Assembly: GCA_016201045.1 (NCBI GenBank) | Contig: JACQDM010000008.1 | Span: 310,001 to 374,000 of the forward strand | Length of the DNA stretch: 64,000 nt | DNA from: Afipia sp. | GTDB lineage: Bacteria > Pseudomonadota > Alphaproteobacteria > Rhizobiales > Xanthobacteraceae | Reading direction: 5' to 3' | Shown: positions 47,759 to 56,101 of the stretch, piece after piece | Layout: every line of letters starts with the position of its first letter | Numbering within the stretch: the stretch's first letter is position 1 | Program-made: the position numbers and the translations under genes | Notes under the pieces: generated by a model | Databases searched by the model: none | Told to the model about the DNA's origin: nothing | Seen by the model: the letters and a program-made list of their open reading frames with translations, nothing else

Positions 47759-47947
47759 TCAAATCACGCCCATCAGCAGGCAGAGCTCCTCGAAATCGTC
47801 GATGCAATCGCGCTCGAATATGTCGAGCACGCGTTCGGACCATTGCGGCGATCCTCGCGCCGGAAGCGAATCGCGCGGATAGTCTTCATCTGCAGACGTC
47901 TGTTCGGGAAGGCTTAAAGCGGCACTCAACTTTGTCTCCGGCAGCAA
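47759..47947 (-). CDS. Possible 62-residue acidic protein
   Basis: A frame with an acidic, protein-like C-terminus (WSERVLDIFERDCIDDFEEL, ending LCLLMGVI) and a polar head. It must start with TTG (47947) and has only a short GAAG just before it. There is no membrane segment or known domain. It could be a shadow, but the opposite frame looks less protein-like. Confidence 0.4.
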   Translation of the reverse strand: MLPETKLSAALSLPEQTSADEDYPRDSLPARGSPQWSERVLDIFERDCIDDFEELCLLMGVI

Positions 47948-48152
47948 TTCTTCAGTCGAGCCATATGATGGCGAACATATAACGCCGATTGCTGAAACAT
48001 TGCTTAGGCCACAGCGCGTATCGCTTGCTCACAAAACGAGCGGAGATTTCGTGAGCGGCGGGTGCACTTATTGAGTGAATGGCGGCCGCTCCGGCAGCTA
48101 CTCACGGTTGCACATATAAAGAGATACGGGCCTTGAAAAAGCAGCGGCCCGA

Positions 48153-49280
48153 ATGTACGCAGTCTGCGAAATCGATCCGCTGAGCACAGCCGCTCATCCG
48201 GCTCCCATCATTTCTGACTATTCCCGAATAATCTCCGCGTGCCGCACCGATGCCGTGCGGCATTTGATTTATGGGCGACCTCATATGCCATCGACCGCGC
48301 GGCTTGATCCGCTCAGCAATCATCCCGCTATCCGCACATCGGACGCATGCGAATTCAGGCACACTTTGCTGTCGCTCTACGGCGCAACAGACCTCAACAT
48401 GCCAGATCCGAGCCGCCTGAAGACGCGCGGAAACTTCGTGCAGTTCTCCGACATCGCGCTGGGCTTCAGCGCCTGCGGGTCGCGCGCCATCGTGCATTTC
48501 GCGGAGTCGGATTTTGCGCGCGTGCAGTTCGCGCTTCGCGGCCGTTCGACCGCAACCGCCGCCCACGTCGCGGTCGACATCAACGACCGGCAGACCTGTG
48601 TGAATTCGCCGGGCGTTCCGGTCGTGCTCGACTACGAGGAAGATTCCGAGCATCTGGTCTTGCGCGTGAAATCGGCCGCAATCCGCCGCAAACTTGCGGC
48701 GATGCTGGGCGCCGCTCCCAAGGGCGACGTCAGCTTCGCGCCGGTCGTGTCCATGAGCGTTCCGCAATCACGCACGCTGCGCGCGCTGGTGGATTTTCTC
48801 ATCGCTCAAATCGATGCGCCGGAATCCGGACTGCCGCTGTTCGCCCTGAAGGAGATCAAGCAGGCGATCGTCACCACGTTCCTGTTCTCATGCCAGCACG
48901 CGCACCGCGAACTGCTCGAACGCAACGTCAACGACGCGGCACCCCACTACGTGCGCCGCTCCGAGGAATACATCGAGGCGCATTGGGACGAAGCGCTGAC
49001 GATGGAAAAGATCTGTGAAGTCACCGATCACAGCGCGCGCGCCATCTTCAAGGCTTTCCAGAAAAGCCGCGGCTATTCGCCGATGGCGTTCGCCAAGCAG
49101 GTGCGGCTGCGGCACGCACGTGAAATGCTCAGCCTGCCGGATCAGAATACGAGCGTCACCGGCGTCGCATTCGCCTGCGGTTTTTCGAATCTCGGACATT
49201 TCGCGAAGGACTACCGCGAGACGTTCAAGGAGCGCCCGTCCGAAACGCTGGCCCGTGCAAAGCAAAAGAGTCTCAGCTGA
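48153..49280 (+). CDS. AraC-family transcriptional regulator
   Basis: A 375-residue regulator. An N-terminal cupin-like ligand-binding domain (about 50-250) precedes two helix-turn-helix motifs at about 275-370; the second includes VTGVAFACGFSNLGHFAKDY and the ending FKERPSETL is typical. The start is uncertain: ATG 48285 (MPSTARLDPLSNHP) would give 331 residues, near the family norm. No inducer can be named. The last codons overlap a minus-strand PAS-domain scrap. Confidence 0.88.
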   Translation: MYAVCEIDPLSTAAHPAPIISDYSRIISACRTDAVRHLIYGRPHMPSTARLDPLSNHPAIRTSDACEFRHTLLSLYGATDLNMPDPSRLKTRGNFVQFSDIALGFSACGSRAIVHFAESDFARVQFALRGRSTATAAHVAVDINDRQTCVNSPGVPVVLDYEEDSEHLVLRVKSAAIRRKLAAMLGAAPKGDVSFAPVVSMSVPQSRTLRALVDFLIAQIDAPESGLPLFALKEIKQAIVTTFLFSCQHAHRELLERNVNDAAPHYVRRSEEYIEAHWDEALTMEKICEVTDHSARAIFKAFQKSRGYSPMAFAKQVRLRHAREMLSLPDQNTSVTGVAFACGFSNLGHFAKDYRETFKERPSETLARAKQKSLS

Positions 49281-49413
49281 CGACTTTTCGTCCTGCGCGC
49301 GTCGTGTTTTCTCTGCGGTCCTTCTCCGTGTCGAAGCGCGAGAAATGATCGCCGATGATTTCATCGGCGGTATAGCCCTTGAAATGCTGCGCGCCGGGAT
49401 TCCAGCTTGTGAC
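49273..49413 (-). pseudogene. PAS-domain fragment
   Basis: A 46-residue open stretch reads VTSWNPGAQHFKGYTADEII then GDHFSRFDTEKDRREN, an unmistakable middle part of a sensor-kinase PAS domain. A TGA lies three codons before it and a TGA closes it; there is no start codon. It overlaps the 3' end of the AraC gene. This is debris of a deleted sensor gene. Confidence 0.7.
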
Positions 49414-49427
49414 GTTTCGTCAAATAA

Positions 49428-50579
49428 TTACGTGGCCTTGAGAGCCGTTGCAGCGGCGGCATAGCCACCGCCCGCGCCATCGACAAAGTGGAAGTGGTCC
49501 GGCTGCGATGCGGCCAGCGTGAAACACGTCATCATCGCAGCATTCTGCCGGTGCAGGCCGTAGCGGATCGTGCCGTTCGCGGCCGCCGCAGCCAGACGCT
49601 TTTCCAGCGCTTCGGCGAGTTCAGGCGAGCAGTCCAGCACCATGCGCAACCCGTCGTCGTATTTCCGGAAATCGGAATTCTCGACCACCTGCTGGATGTA
49701 GACCTTTGGCATGAAGCCGCCGACCGAAATGTTGAAGCGAAACAGCAGAAAAGCGAACAGCGAAAAGGCATGGACTGTCAGCCGCCGCAACCACAGCGGC
49801 TGCTTGCCCGGCGTCGCCAGCGCTTCGAATTCCGCGCCCGCCGTCGGCCAGCGCAGCGGCGGACCTTCCGTGGGAATGGGACGGCCGGAGCCGGGACTTT
49901 TCTCGACGAGCGACACAACGTCTTCGATGACGGCGCGAAACGCAGCCGCGTCTGAATTCTTCTGCGGAACGATCAGCACCGAAAGAATGAGACCGCGTTC
50001 CGACGGCATCTCGGCAAACCGGCACGACAGGCCCGTCAGGTCGGGGTGCCCGCCGGGCGCCGCCGGCGTCACCGCAAATTCTCCGCGCTTCATCGCGGCA
50101 TCCGCCCACGCGATGCCGCCGCCGGAAAACATCGCGTAGGATACGTTCGGCGATGGCGCATAGCGCGCAACGCGAACGTCCAATCCTTCCTTGCGAATTG
50201 CCGCGATCGGCACCAGCGCCACGCGCATCTGCAGATCGAGATCTTCCTTGACCCATGTTGCCGTTTCGGCAAGCGCGATGCGCGCGAGGTCCGCGTCAAC
50301 CGGCGAGACCGCGAAGCTCGCGCCGTCGCCGCCGAACGCAAACGGGAAGTCGCGGTTGTCGAGCGCGTTCGTCACCGACGCGACCACGGCCGCACCCGCC
50401 ATGTTCACCGCCTTGTAGCGATTCTCCGCGATGGCCTTGGTGGACTGGACGATGTCGGCCACGCCGACGAACCAGTCGTCCGGCAGGGGCCGATAGAGCG
50501 CGGAATCCATCAGCTTGGCGAAGCCGCGAAACAGCGGAACGCTGGCGTAAAACCCGTCGCTGTCATTGGGCACTGGCAT
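49428..50579 (-). CDS. DUF3095 protein with class III cyclase-like metal motif
   Basis: A 383-residue protein. The N-terminal part has VGVADIVQSTKAI (Asp42) and, 43 residues later, FAFGGDGASFAV (Asp85), the same pattern and spacing as the two metal-binding aspartates of class III nucleotidyl cyclases. The C-terminal third (KYDDGLRMVLDCS, YGLHRQNAAMMTCF, HFHFVDGAGGGYA) is DUF3095-specific. A short hydrophobic stretch (AFSLFAFLLFRF) lies near 265. No biochemical function is established. It is followed by the PAS scrap. Confidence 0.82.
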   Translation of the reverse strand: MPVPNDSDGFYASVPLFRGFAKLMDSALYRPLPDDWFVGVADIVQSTKAIAENRYKAVNMAGAAVVASVTNALDNRDFPFAFGGDGASFAVSPVDADLARIALAETATWVKEDLDLQMRVALVPIAAIRKEGLDVRVARYAPSPNVSYAMFSGGGIAWADAAMKRGEFAVTPAAPGGHPDLTGLSCRFAEMPSERGLILSVLIVPQKNSDAAAFRAVIEDVVSLVEKSPGSGRPIPTEGPPLRWPTAGAEFEALATPGKQPLWLRRLTVHAFSLFAFLLFRFNISVGGFMPKVYIQQVVENSDFRKYDDGLRMVLDCSPELAEALEKRLAAAAANGTIRYGLHRQNAAMMTCFTLAASQPDHFHFVDGAGGGYAAAATALKAT

Positions 50580-50668
50580 TGGGGGGCTGGTGTCCTGACG
50601 GATCGAGATGTCTCTACAACCTTACAAGTCGCGGCGATGGCCGCATGCTCGGCAATCGAAAAAGAAAC

Positions 50669-50983
50669 TCAGTAGCTGCGGTAGGGTCGTCCCTGATAAG
50701 GCCGCGCCGGAGCCGAAGGCTCGTAAGGATCGTAAGGCGCTTCGTACCACGGATTGACTTCGCAGCTTCCGTTGATGCCCTGCTGCGTCTGCTGGCATTG
50801 CGCGATGGTGTCGAAATCGCAGATGCGGCCGATGCCGTAATCGCCGGGGCTGTTGAAACAGACCGCGCGCTCGGAACGGCCGCTCTGGAATGCCTGCGCC
50901 GGCGACGACATAACGACAGCCGAAATCGCCAGCATCGCGAGGGTCGATGCGCCGGCGAGCGCGTTGGAAAGCAGCAATTTCAT
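50669..50983 (-). CDS. DUF3551 secreted small protein
   Basis: A 104-residue protein with a signal peptide cut after Ala31 (SPAQA). The short mature part has four cysteines in a conserved layout (CFNSPGDYGIGRICDF, then QCQQTQQGINGSCEVNPWY) and a Tyr/Pro-rich tail. DUF3551 proteins are abundant in Bradyrhizobium and unstudied. AGGAG lies 8 bases before ATG 50983. Confidence 0.85.
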   Translation of the reverse strand: MKLLLSNALAGASTLAMLAISAVVMSSPAQAFQSGRSERAVCFNSPGDYGIGRICDFDTIAQCQQTQQGINGSCEVNPWYEAPYDPYEPSAPARPYQGRPYRSY

Positions 50984-51150
50984 AACGGTCTCCTGGAAGC
51001 CTGCGCGTGGCGCATCGAATGATGTGAGCCTTATTCTACAGAGGCGAATGCGGCCTGTCTTGGCAATGCGACGACATAATTTTCGTCGCGGACATTGAAC
51101 TTCCACATTGCGATGGCACTTAATGTGCAGGCTTCACGAAAAGGTGCTGC

Positions 51151-51555
51151 ATGTCCCCGGTTTCGCTGTTTCTCAATATTTTGTGGATCGTTATGGGCGG
51201 ATTCTGGATGGCGATGGGGTGGGCGGTCGCCGCCGTCATCATGGCCATCACCATCATCGGGATTCCGTGGGCGCGCGGCGCCTGGAATATCGCCGCCTAC
51301 ACGCTGTTTCCGTTCGGCCAAAAAGCCGTGTCGCGCGACATCTATATCGGCCAGAGCGATTTCGGCACCGGCATCTTCGGTTTCATCGGCAATCTCATCT
51401 GGCTCATCCTTGCCGGATGGTGGCTCGCCATCGGCCATCTGATCACGGCGTTTCTGCTGGCGATTACCATTGTCGGCATTCCGTTCGCATGGGCGCATCT
51501 CAAGCTCGGCGCCATCGCGCTTTGGCCGATCGGAAAGACCATCGTTCCGGCTTGA
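51151..51555 (+). CDS. YccF-domain membrane protein
   Basis: A 134-residue protein made of two YccF repeats. Each has a NILWIVMGGFWMAMGW- or NLIWLILAGWWLAIGH-type helix followed by an ITIIGIPWARGAWNIA-type motif. There are four membrane segments. Function unknown. AAAGG precedes the ATG. It lies directly upstream of the tRNA-Arg insertion site. Confidence 0.9.
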   Translation: MSPVSLFLNILWIVMGGFWMAMGWAVAAVIMAITIIGIPWARGAWNIAAYTLFPFGQKAVSRDIYIGQSDFGTGIFGFIGNLIWLILAGWWLAIGHLITAFLLAITIVGIPFAWAHLKLGAIALWPIGKTIVPA

Positions 51556-51566
51556 TGCACCCGCGC

Positions 51567-51646
51567 CGTTGCCCGCGTGGCGCCAATCGGCTAAATCGAA
51601 GGGCAAGCACCCGTAGCTCAGCTGGATAGAGCGTTGCCGTCCGAAG
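51567..51646. repeat. Left copy of 72-base direct repeat at tRNA-Arg
   Basis: Bases 51567-51638 are identical to 52992-53063; after one mismatch seven further bases match (to 51646). The repeat covers the promoter and the 5' half of tRNA-Arg(CCG) and stops in the anticodon arm. Confidence 0.95.
51607..51646 (+). pseudogene. 5' half of tRNA-Arg(CCG)
   Basis: Acceptor 5' strand, D-arm and anticodon 5' strand are intact. The sequence diverges right after the anticodon loop, so there is no T-arm or 3' acceptor strand. It is the displaced half of the split tRNA gene. Confidence 0.85.
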
Positions 51647-51800
51647 CTGAACCTCATTGTATTTGGCAAATCCAGAAAACCCAGAAAAATAACGGATAAA
51701 CGAGCGCCAGCGCTGTGTTAGGAATCATTATTCTTGAATTCAGCACGACGGGGCCACTCAAACATTCGAATTAGATTCGAGTTATTTCAGAAAGCCAACG

Positions 51801-52784
51801 ATGAAACGCGCGGCTGTTATCTCGGGCATTCTTGCGGTCGGATTAATTGCCTGCGGTGGCTGGCTCTATTGGAGAATGACTTCTCACGCCGACCTTTTGA
51901 GCTATTCAAAACTCGCGCCTAGCGCACCTTCTCCGGCGAGCACGGTGAGCGCAACCTTCCTTGGAGTATCAACGATACTTCTGGATGACGGGGAGACGAA
52001 AATTCTCACTGATGGGTTTTTTTCGCGACCAACCCTGAAACAGGTTTTTCTAGATAGAATTTCGCCGGACACAGAAATTGTTTCAAAAAGCTTGGCACGA
52101 GCAGGGATCACGAGACTCGCAGCAGTGGTTGTTTGCCACTCGCACTATGACCACGCAATGGACGCCCCACTAGTTGCGTCACTTACCGGCGCTGTCGTGG
52201 TTGGGTCGGCTTCAACCGCGAACGTGGCCCGTGGCGGAAATCTTCCTGAAGGCCGAATTCTAACACCTGCGATAGGCGAGGCTTTGTCCTTCGGGAAATT
52301 TAAAGTGACCCTCTTGCCATCAGGTCATGTTCCGAGTGGACTTGCTATGGGGGACATCAGCGCTCCACTCAACTCACCCACTCGCGCCGATTCATACAAA
52401 GAGGGGGGAAGTTACGCCGTTCTAGTTGAACACGGCACTCGCAGTCTTCTGATCAATGCGAGTGCTGGCTTTCAGACTGGAGCATTCATCAATCGCAAGA
52501 TTGAAACCGTTTTCCTAGGTATTGGCCAATTAGGAAAACAAAATCAGAACTATATGAATTCCTACTGGCATGAAATCATTGAAACAACGGGCGCAAAGAA
52601 GGTCATAGCAATACATTGGGATAATTTTGCAAAGCCGCTCGACCAGCCTTTGGAAGCAATTCCAATGCTTTTTGACGACATCGACAAGTCAATGCAGTTT
52701 CTTGCGGAGCGAAGTCGAAAAAACGGAATCGAGATAAATTTTCCTCAAGCTTGGCAGGTCTTCGACCCGTTCGCTTTCAAGTAA
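51801..52784 (+). CDS. MBL-fold metallo-hydrolase, membrane-anchored or lipoprotein
   Basis: A 327-residue protein on the inserted segment. The N-terminus has a hydrophobic stretch (about 4-24) with a lipobox-like LIAC (Cys18). The metal site is VCHSHYDHAMDAP near 112-117, with other ligand positions in LPSGHVPSG and IAIHWDNFAKP. The fold resembles UlaG/NAPE-PLD-type hydrolases more than glyoxalase II. Base composition is visibly more AT-rich than both flanks and the codons differ, consistent with transfer. No partner gene or integrase is present. Substrate unknown. Confidence 0.85.
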   Translation: MKRAAVISGILAVGLIACGGWLYWRMTSHADLLSYSKLAPSAPSPASTVSATFLGVSTILLDDGETKILTDGFFSRPTLKQVFLDRISPDTEIVSKSLARAGITRLAAVVVCHSHYDHAMDAPLVASLTGAVVVGSASTANVARGGNLPEGRILTPAIGEALSFGKFKVTLLPSGHVPSGLAMGDISAPLNSPTRADSYKEGGSYAVLVEHGTRSLLINASAGFQTGAFINRKIETVFLGIGQLGKQNQNYMNSYWHEIIETTGAKKVIAIHWDNFAKPLDQPLEAIPMLFDDIDKSMQFLAERSRKNGIEINFPQAWQVFDPFAFK

Positions 52785-52823
52785 TATGACAACACTTTAG
52801 GTTTGGTATGACTACGGACCGGA

Positions 52824-52840
52824 CCCTCCGAAGTTGAACC
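52824..52840. repeat. Third copy of the anticodon-loop core
   Basis: CCCTCCGAAGTTGAACC differs at two positions from 51637-51653 (CCGTCCGAAGCTGAACC). Its first ten bases equal the tRNA-Arg anticodon arm at 53062-53071. It is a possible attachment-site relic. The rest of 52785-52991 shows nothing recognisable. Confidence 0.5.
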
Positions 52841-52991
52841 GTGAAACTGCGGAACCGGAATTTCGGCACGCCAGGGGTTTCGACTCAATCTTAAGCCCAT
52901 CTTCCCGAACGGATTTCGGGGTCACTTCTATTTGGGAGACTTGCAAAGGAGCTTTCCCCTTCTCCAATCGAGCATCAGAAACCCTTACCGT

Positions 52992-53071
52992 CGTTGCCCG
53001 CGTGGCGCCAATCGGCTAAATCGAAGGGCAAGCACCCGTAGCTCAGCTGGATAGAGCGTTGCCCTCCGAAG
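52992..53071. repeat. Right copy of the 72-base direct repeat
   Basis: Identical to 51567-51638 through 53063, then 7 of 8 further bases. This copy continues into the complete tRNA-Arg gene. Confidence 0.95.
52994..53022 (+). promoter_or_regulatory. Sigma-70-type promoter of tRNA-Arg
   Basis: TTGCCC (52994-52999), a 17-base spacer and TAAATC (53017-53022) stand 10 bases before the tRNA 5' end. The whole promoter is inside the direct repeat, so the left tRNA fragment also has it (51569-51597). Confidence 0.6.
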
Positions 53072-53108
53072 GCAAAGGTCACACGTTCGAATCGTGTCGG
53101 GTGCGCCA
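53032..53108 (+). tRNA. tRNA-Arg (anticodon CCG), CCA encoded
   Basis: The cloverleaf closes fully: acceptor GCACCCG/CGGGTGC, D-arm GCTC/GAGC, anticodon stem TTGCC/GGCAA around CTCCGAA, and T-arm ACACG/CGTGT around TTCGAAT. Discriminator G and CCA are encoded at 53105-53108. It decodes CGG. Confidence 0.96.
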
Positions 53109-53142
53109 GCAGATTGGCACTGACGGCGAAGATTGAAGCCAT

Positions 53143-53991
53143 ATGCTGACGCCCTCCGACATCGGCCCCGTTCTCATCACCGGCTGTTCAAGCGGCGTCG
53201 GCCATGCGGCGGCGAGACTTTTTCGCGAAGCAGGTTTCGAGACGTTTGCCAGCGCGCGCGATCCGTCCACGCTTGAAGACCTGCGCGCGCTCGGTTGCCG
53301 CATCCTTCGACTCGATGTGACGGACGAGGCCGCGCGCGTCGCAGCGGTCAATGCAGTCGAAAAAGAATTCGGCGCCGTCGGAGTTCTCGTCAACAATGCG
53401 GGCTACGGCCAATATGGGCCGCTTGAGGAGATTTCGCTCGACGCATTGCGCCTTCAATTCGAGACCAATGTGTTCGGCGGCCTGCGGCTGTCGCAACTTG
53501 TGCTGCCGGCAATGCGCGCGAAGGGTTTCGGCCGCATCGTCAATGTCAGTTCGGTCGCGGGCCGTGTCAGCATTCTCGGCGGCGGCGCGTATCATTCGAC
53601 GAAATTCGCCATTGAGGCGCTGACCGATGCCCTGCGTCCCGAGGTCGAACCCTTCGGCATCGATGTCGTGAACGTTTTGCCCGGCCCCATTGCAACGCAT
53701 TTCGAGGCGACGTTGCTGCAGGATATTCCCGACACCGGGCCGGACAGCCCCTACGCCTCCTTCAAGATGCGCCTCGCGCAGCGCATGCGCGATTTTCTCA
53801 ATCCGAAACATTTCGATGTGCTGACTGCCGACGACGTTGCGAAAGTCATCGTGAAAGCCGCGACGGCCAGGCGGCCGCGCACCCGCTACAATGTCGGCAT
53901 GGTTGCGAAACTCGGCTATATCGGCCGGGCGCTGACGCCGGATCGCGTCGTCGATTTCATGACGCGGCGGAACGTGCCGGTTATCAAATAG
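53143..53991 (+). CDS. Short-chain dehydrogenase/reductase
   Basis: A 282-residue classical SDR with the cofactor motif [17 protein letters not shown], a catalytic serine in VNVSSVAGR and the YHSTK pair. A longer C-terminal region ([20 protein letters not shown]) is typical of the oxidoreductase subgroup acting on hydrophobic substrates, but no substrate can be named. It lies 34 bases after tRNA-Arg. Confidence 0.9.
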   Translation: MLTPSDIGPVLITGCSSGVGHAAARLFREAGFETFASARDPSTLEDLRALGCRILRLDVTDEAARVAAVNAVEKEFGAVGVLVNNAGYGQYGPLEEISLDALRLQFETNVFGGLRLSQLVLPAMRAKGFGRIVNVSSVAGRVSILGGGAYHSTKFAIEALTDALRPEVEPFGIDVVNVLPGPIATHFEATLLQDIPDTGPDSPYASFKMRLAQRMRDFLNPKHFDVLTADDVAKVIVKAATARRPRTRYNVGMVAKLGYIGRALTPDRVVDFMTRRNVPVIK

Positions 53992-54088
53992 GAAGCTGCG
54001 TTGTGCGACGCGACATTTATCAGCCTGTCGCCATGATGTGATCGTACTGCGCTTGCGTATCCGCGCGAACCGGCGAAAAATCAATACG

Positions 54089-54433
54089 ATGAAAATTCCG
54101 GTCAAAAGCTCTTTAGCTGTTGTTGCTGCGATGATGAGCGCGTGGAACTCAAGCCACGCCGCTGCGCAGCAAATTTCATCGCCGCCCTTCACGACGACGC
54201 TCTCGAATACAACGCCGCTTGTGTTCGGCATGACACCGGATGAAGCCACGGCCGCGCTCGGCACGCCGCTGGTCTATGTCGATGGCCCGCCCGGCAGCGA
54301 GGTCTTTTTGACCATCCGCGATGTCGGCGGCAGCCGCTGGTCGTTTCGTCATGACCCGCTCTATCTGCAATTCCGCGACGGGCGACTCACCGGCTGGAAG
54401 GCCGACTGGAGCCGCAACTGGATGTGGAAGTAG
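54089..54433 (+). CDS. Small secreted protein, unknown function
   Basis: A 114-residue protein with a signal peptide (cut near AHAAAQ, about residue 26). A compact domain follows (FGMTPDEATAALGTPLVYVD, then LYLQFRDGRLTGWK) that resembles the SmpA/BamE-like fold, in which a small-protein G..xxxAxxxLG motif precedes beta strands. The fold assignment is tentative. The start at 54089 excludes a basic non-signal leader. Confidence 0.7.
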   Translation: MKIPVKSSLAVVAAMMSAWNSSHAAAQQISSPPFTTTLSNTTPLVFGMTPDEATAALGTPLVYVDGPPGSEVFLTIRDVGGSRWSFRHDPLYLQFRDGRLTGWKADWSRNWMWK

Positions 54434-54534
54434 CTCCGTTTTCCTTGCCATTTCATTTCTTGACGGAGATCCGGCACGGCAGCGCACGACTGCGTTTTTC
54501 GGAAAGCATTTGAAGTAAGGCGAGCATGTCTCAA

Positions 54535-54611
54535 TCGTCATTGCGAGCGTAGCGAAACAATCCAGCAAGAAATCTGGATTGCTTCGTCGCTTTCGTTCCT
54601 CGCAATGACGA
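54535..54611. repeat. REP-like imperfect palindrome
   Basis: TCGTCATTGCGAG at 54535 pairs with CTCGCAATGACGA at 54599, with an inner pair CAATCCAG/CTGGATTG. Such 70-80 base palindromes ending in CGTCATTGCGAG are scattered in Bradyrhizobium, Afipia and Rhodopseudomonas genomes. It is the only copy noticed here and may act as a terminator for msrA. Confidence 0.75.
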
Positions 54612-54619
54612 CTGTAAAT

Positions 54620-55276
54620 TTACGCCGTCACGCCGACACCGATGGGACACGACACGCCGGTGCCGCCGAGCCCACAATAGCCGGCGGGATTCTTCGCCAG
54701 ATACTGCTGGTGATAGTCCTCGGCGAAATAGAATTCGCCCGCGGGCTTGATCTCGGTGGTGATCGCGCCGAGTCGCGTGGCGGCAAGCGCCTTCTGGTAA
54801 GCGGCTTTCGAGGCTTCCGCCGCCTTCATCTGCGCCTCGCCGTAAGTGTAGATCGCCGAGCGATATTGCGTGCCGACATCGTTGCCCTGACGCATGCCAT
54901 GCGTCGGGTTGTGATTTTCCCAGAACGTCCTCAGCAGTTGTTCGTAGGCCACCTTCTTCGGATCGAACACCACCAGCACCACTTCGGTATGGCCGGTGCG
55001 GCCGGAGCAGGTTTCTTCGTAAGTCGGATTCGGCGTCGAGCCGCCGCCATATCCGACTGCCGTGACGTAGACGCCGTCGCCCAGCTCCCAGAACTTGCGC
55101 TCCGCGCCCCAGAAACAGCCGAGGCCGAACACCGCCTTCTCCAATCCTTCCGGATACGGCCCCTTCAGCGGATGGCCATTGACGAAATGGGTTCTTGCGG
55201 TCGGGATCGGCGTCGGGCGGCCGGGCAATGCGTCCGCAGCGCTCGGAATGTCGAGAGGCTTGCGTGAGAACAGCAT
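54620..55276 (-). CDS. msrA: Peptide methionine (S)-S-oxide reductase
   Basis: A 218-residue repair enzyme reducing methionine-S-sulfoxide. The catalytic motif [15 protein letters not shown] is near residue 51. The [16 protein letters not shown] and ENHNPTH segments follow, and the recycling cysteines are in [13 protein letters not shown]. It has a 40-residue N-terminal extension common to alphaproteobacterial forms. AAGGAG precedes the ATG. Confidence 0.96.
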   Translation of the reverse strand: MLFSRKPLDIPSAADALPGRPTPIPTARTHFVNGHPLKGPYPEGLEKAVFGLGCFWGAERKFWELGDGVYVTAVGYGGGSTPNPTYEETCSGRTGHTEVVLVVFDPKKVAYEQLLRTFWENHNPTHGMRQGNDVGTQYRSAIYTYGEAQMKAAEASKAAYQKALAATRLGAITTEIKPAGEFYFAEDYHQQYLAKNPAGYCGLGGTGVSCPIGVGVTA

Positions 55277-55419
55277 GGCTCACTCCTTAATGTTGGATCG
55301 CTCACTCTATATGTCGTGGAGCATATAGTGTCTTACGTCCGATGCTTCGGCGCGTTACACGCCACTCCGTCATCATATGTGCGTCAGCGGGCCTTGAATT
55401 GTCTCCGTTTCACGTCCGC

Positions 55420-55737
55420 TCAGTAGCGCGAATAGCCGATCAGCGGCTTTCCGGGCCGGAACAGCAGCAAAAGAATGATCCCGACAATTCCGAGCACCGC
55501 CCAGGCCGGCTGGTTGAGGATCGTTTTCACCACGCCATTCCAAAGAAACGGCGATACGCCCTCGATCGCGCGCTGCGCGGCCTGCTGGCTTGCCTGATTG
55601 ATGTCATTCCACAATTCGCCGAGCCTCGTGAGCCGCAAGGTCTGGTCGGCGATGGTGCGCGCGCCGTCATAGACCAGCGAGAGAAATGCCAGCACCATCA
55701 AAATCAGGCCAATCAGCCGGAAAAAACCGCGGATCAT
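55420..55737 (-). CDS. Two-helix membrane protein of unknown function
   Basis: A 105-residue protein with one helix at each end (FFRLIGLILMVLAFLSLVYD near the start; AWAVLGIVGIILLLLF near the end) and a polar middle (TRLGELWNDINQASQQAAQ). It ends RPGKPLIGYSRY. The form is familiar from Bradyrhizobium hypothetical proteins. AGAGG lies 7 bases before ATG 55737. Confidence 0.75.
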   Translation of the reverse strand: MIRGFFRLIGLILMVLAFLSLVYDGARTIADQTLRLTRLGELWNDINQASQQAAQRAIEGVSPFLWNGVVKTILNQPAWAVLGIVGIILLLLFRPGKPLIGYSRY

Positions 55738-56101
55738 CGTTCGCCTCTCGGTCTTGCACGTCTCATATAGAGACTGCGCGCGTTCTCGGCAGTCCCTCGG
55801 ACAAACCGCCGGATTCAGCCGCAAATACGGCCTTTCGCGATAAATCCGCCGCCAAAATGGCCCGGAAATCGTTGACGGTCCAGAGCGCTGACCCTATAAG
55901 AGCCCGCAACTGGCGGCGGGCGCAATCCTGCCGCCGCTGTTCTTTGAGACAAGCGCCGATTTTTTCGCCGCACGGGTTTCGGGAACACCAGATTTTCACC
56001 CAATGTCGGCCTGAATGCCGATAGCGATCGGTCCGGCGGCGCGCGCTTCGCGAATTGCCGCCGACACGAAGCACAAAACGCCGTCTAAAGGACGAAGAGA
56101 C

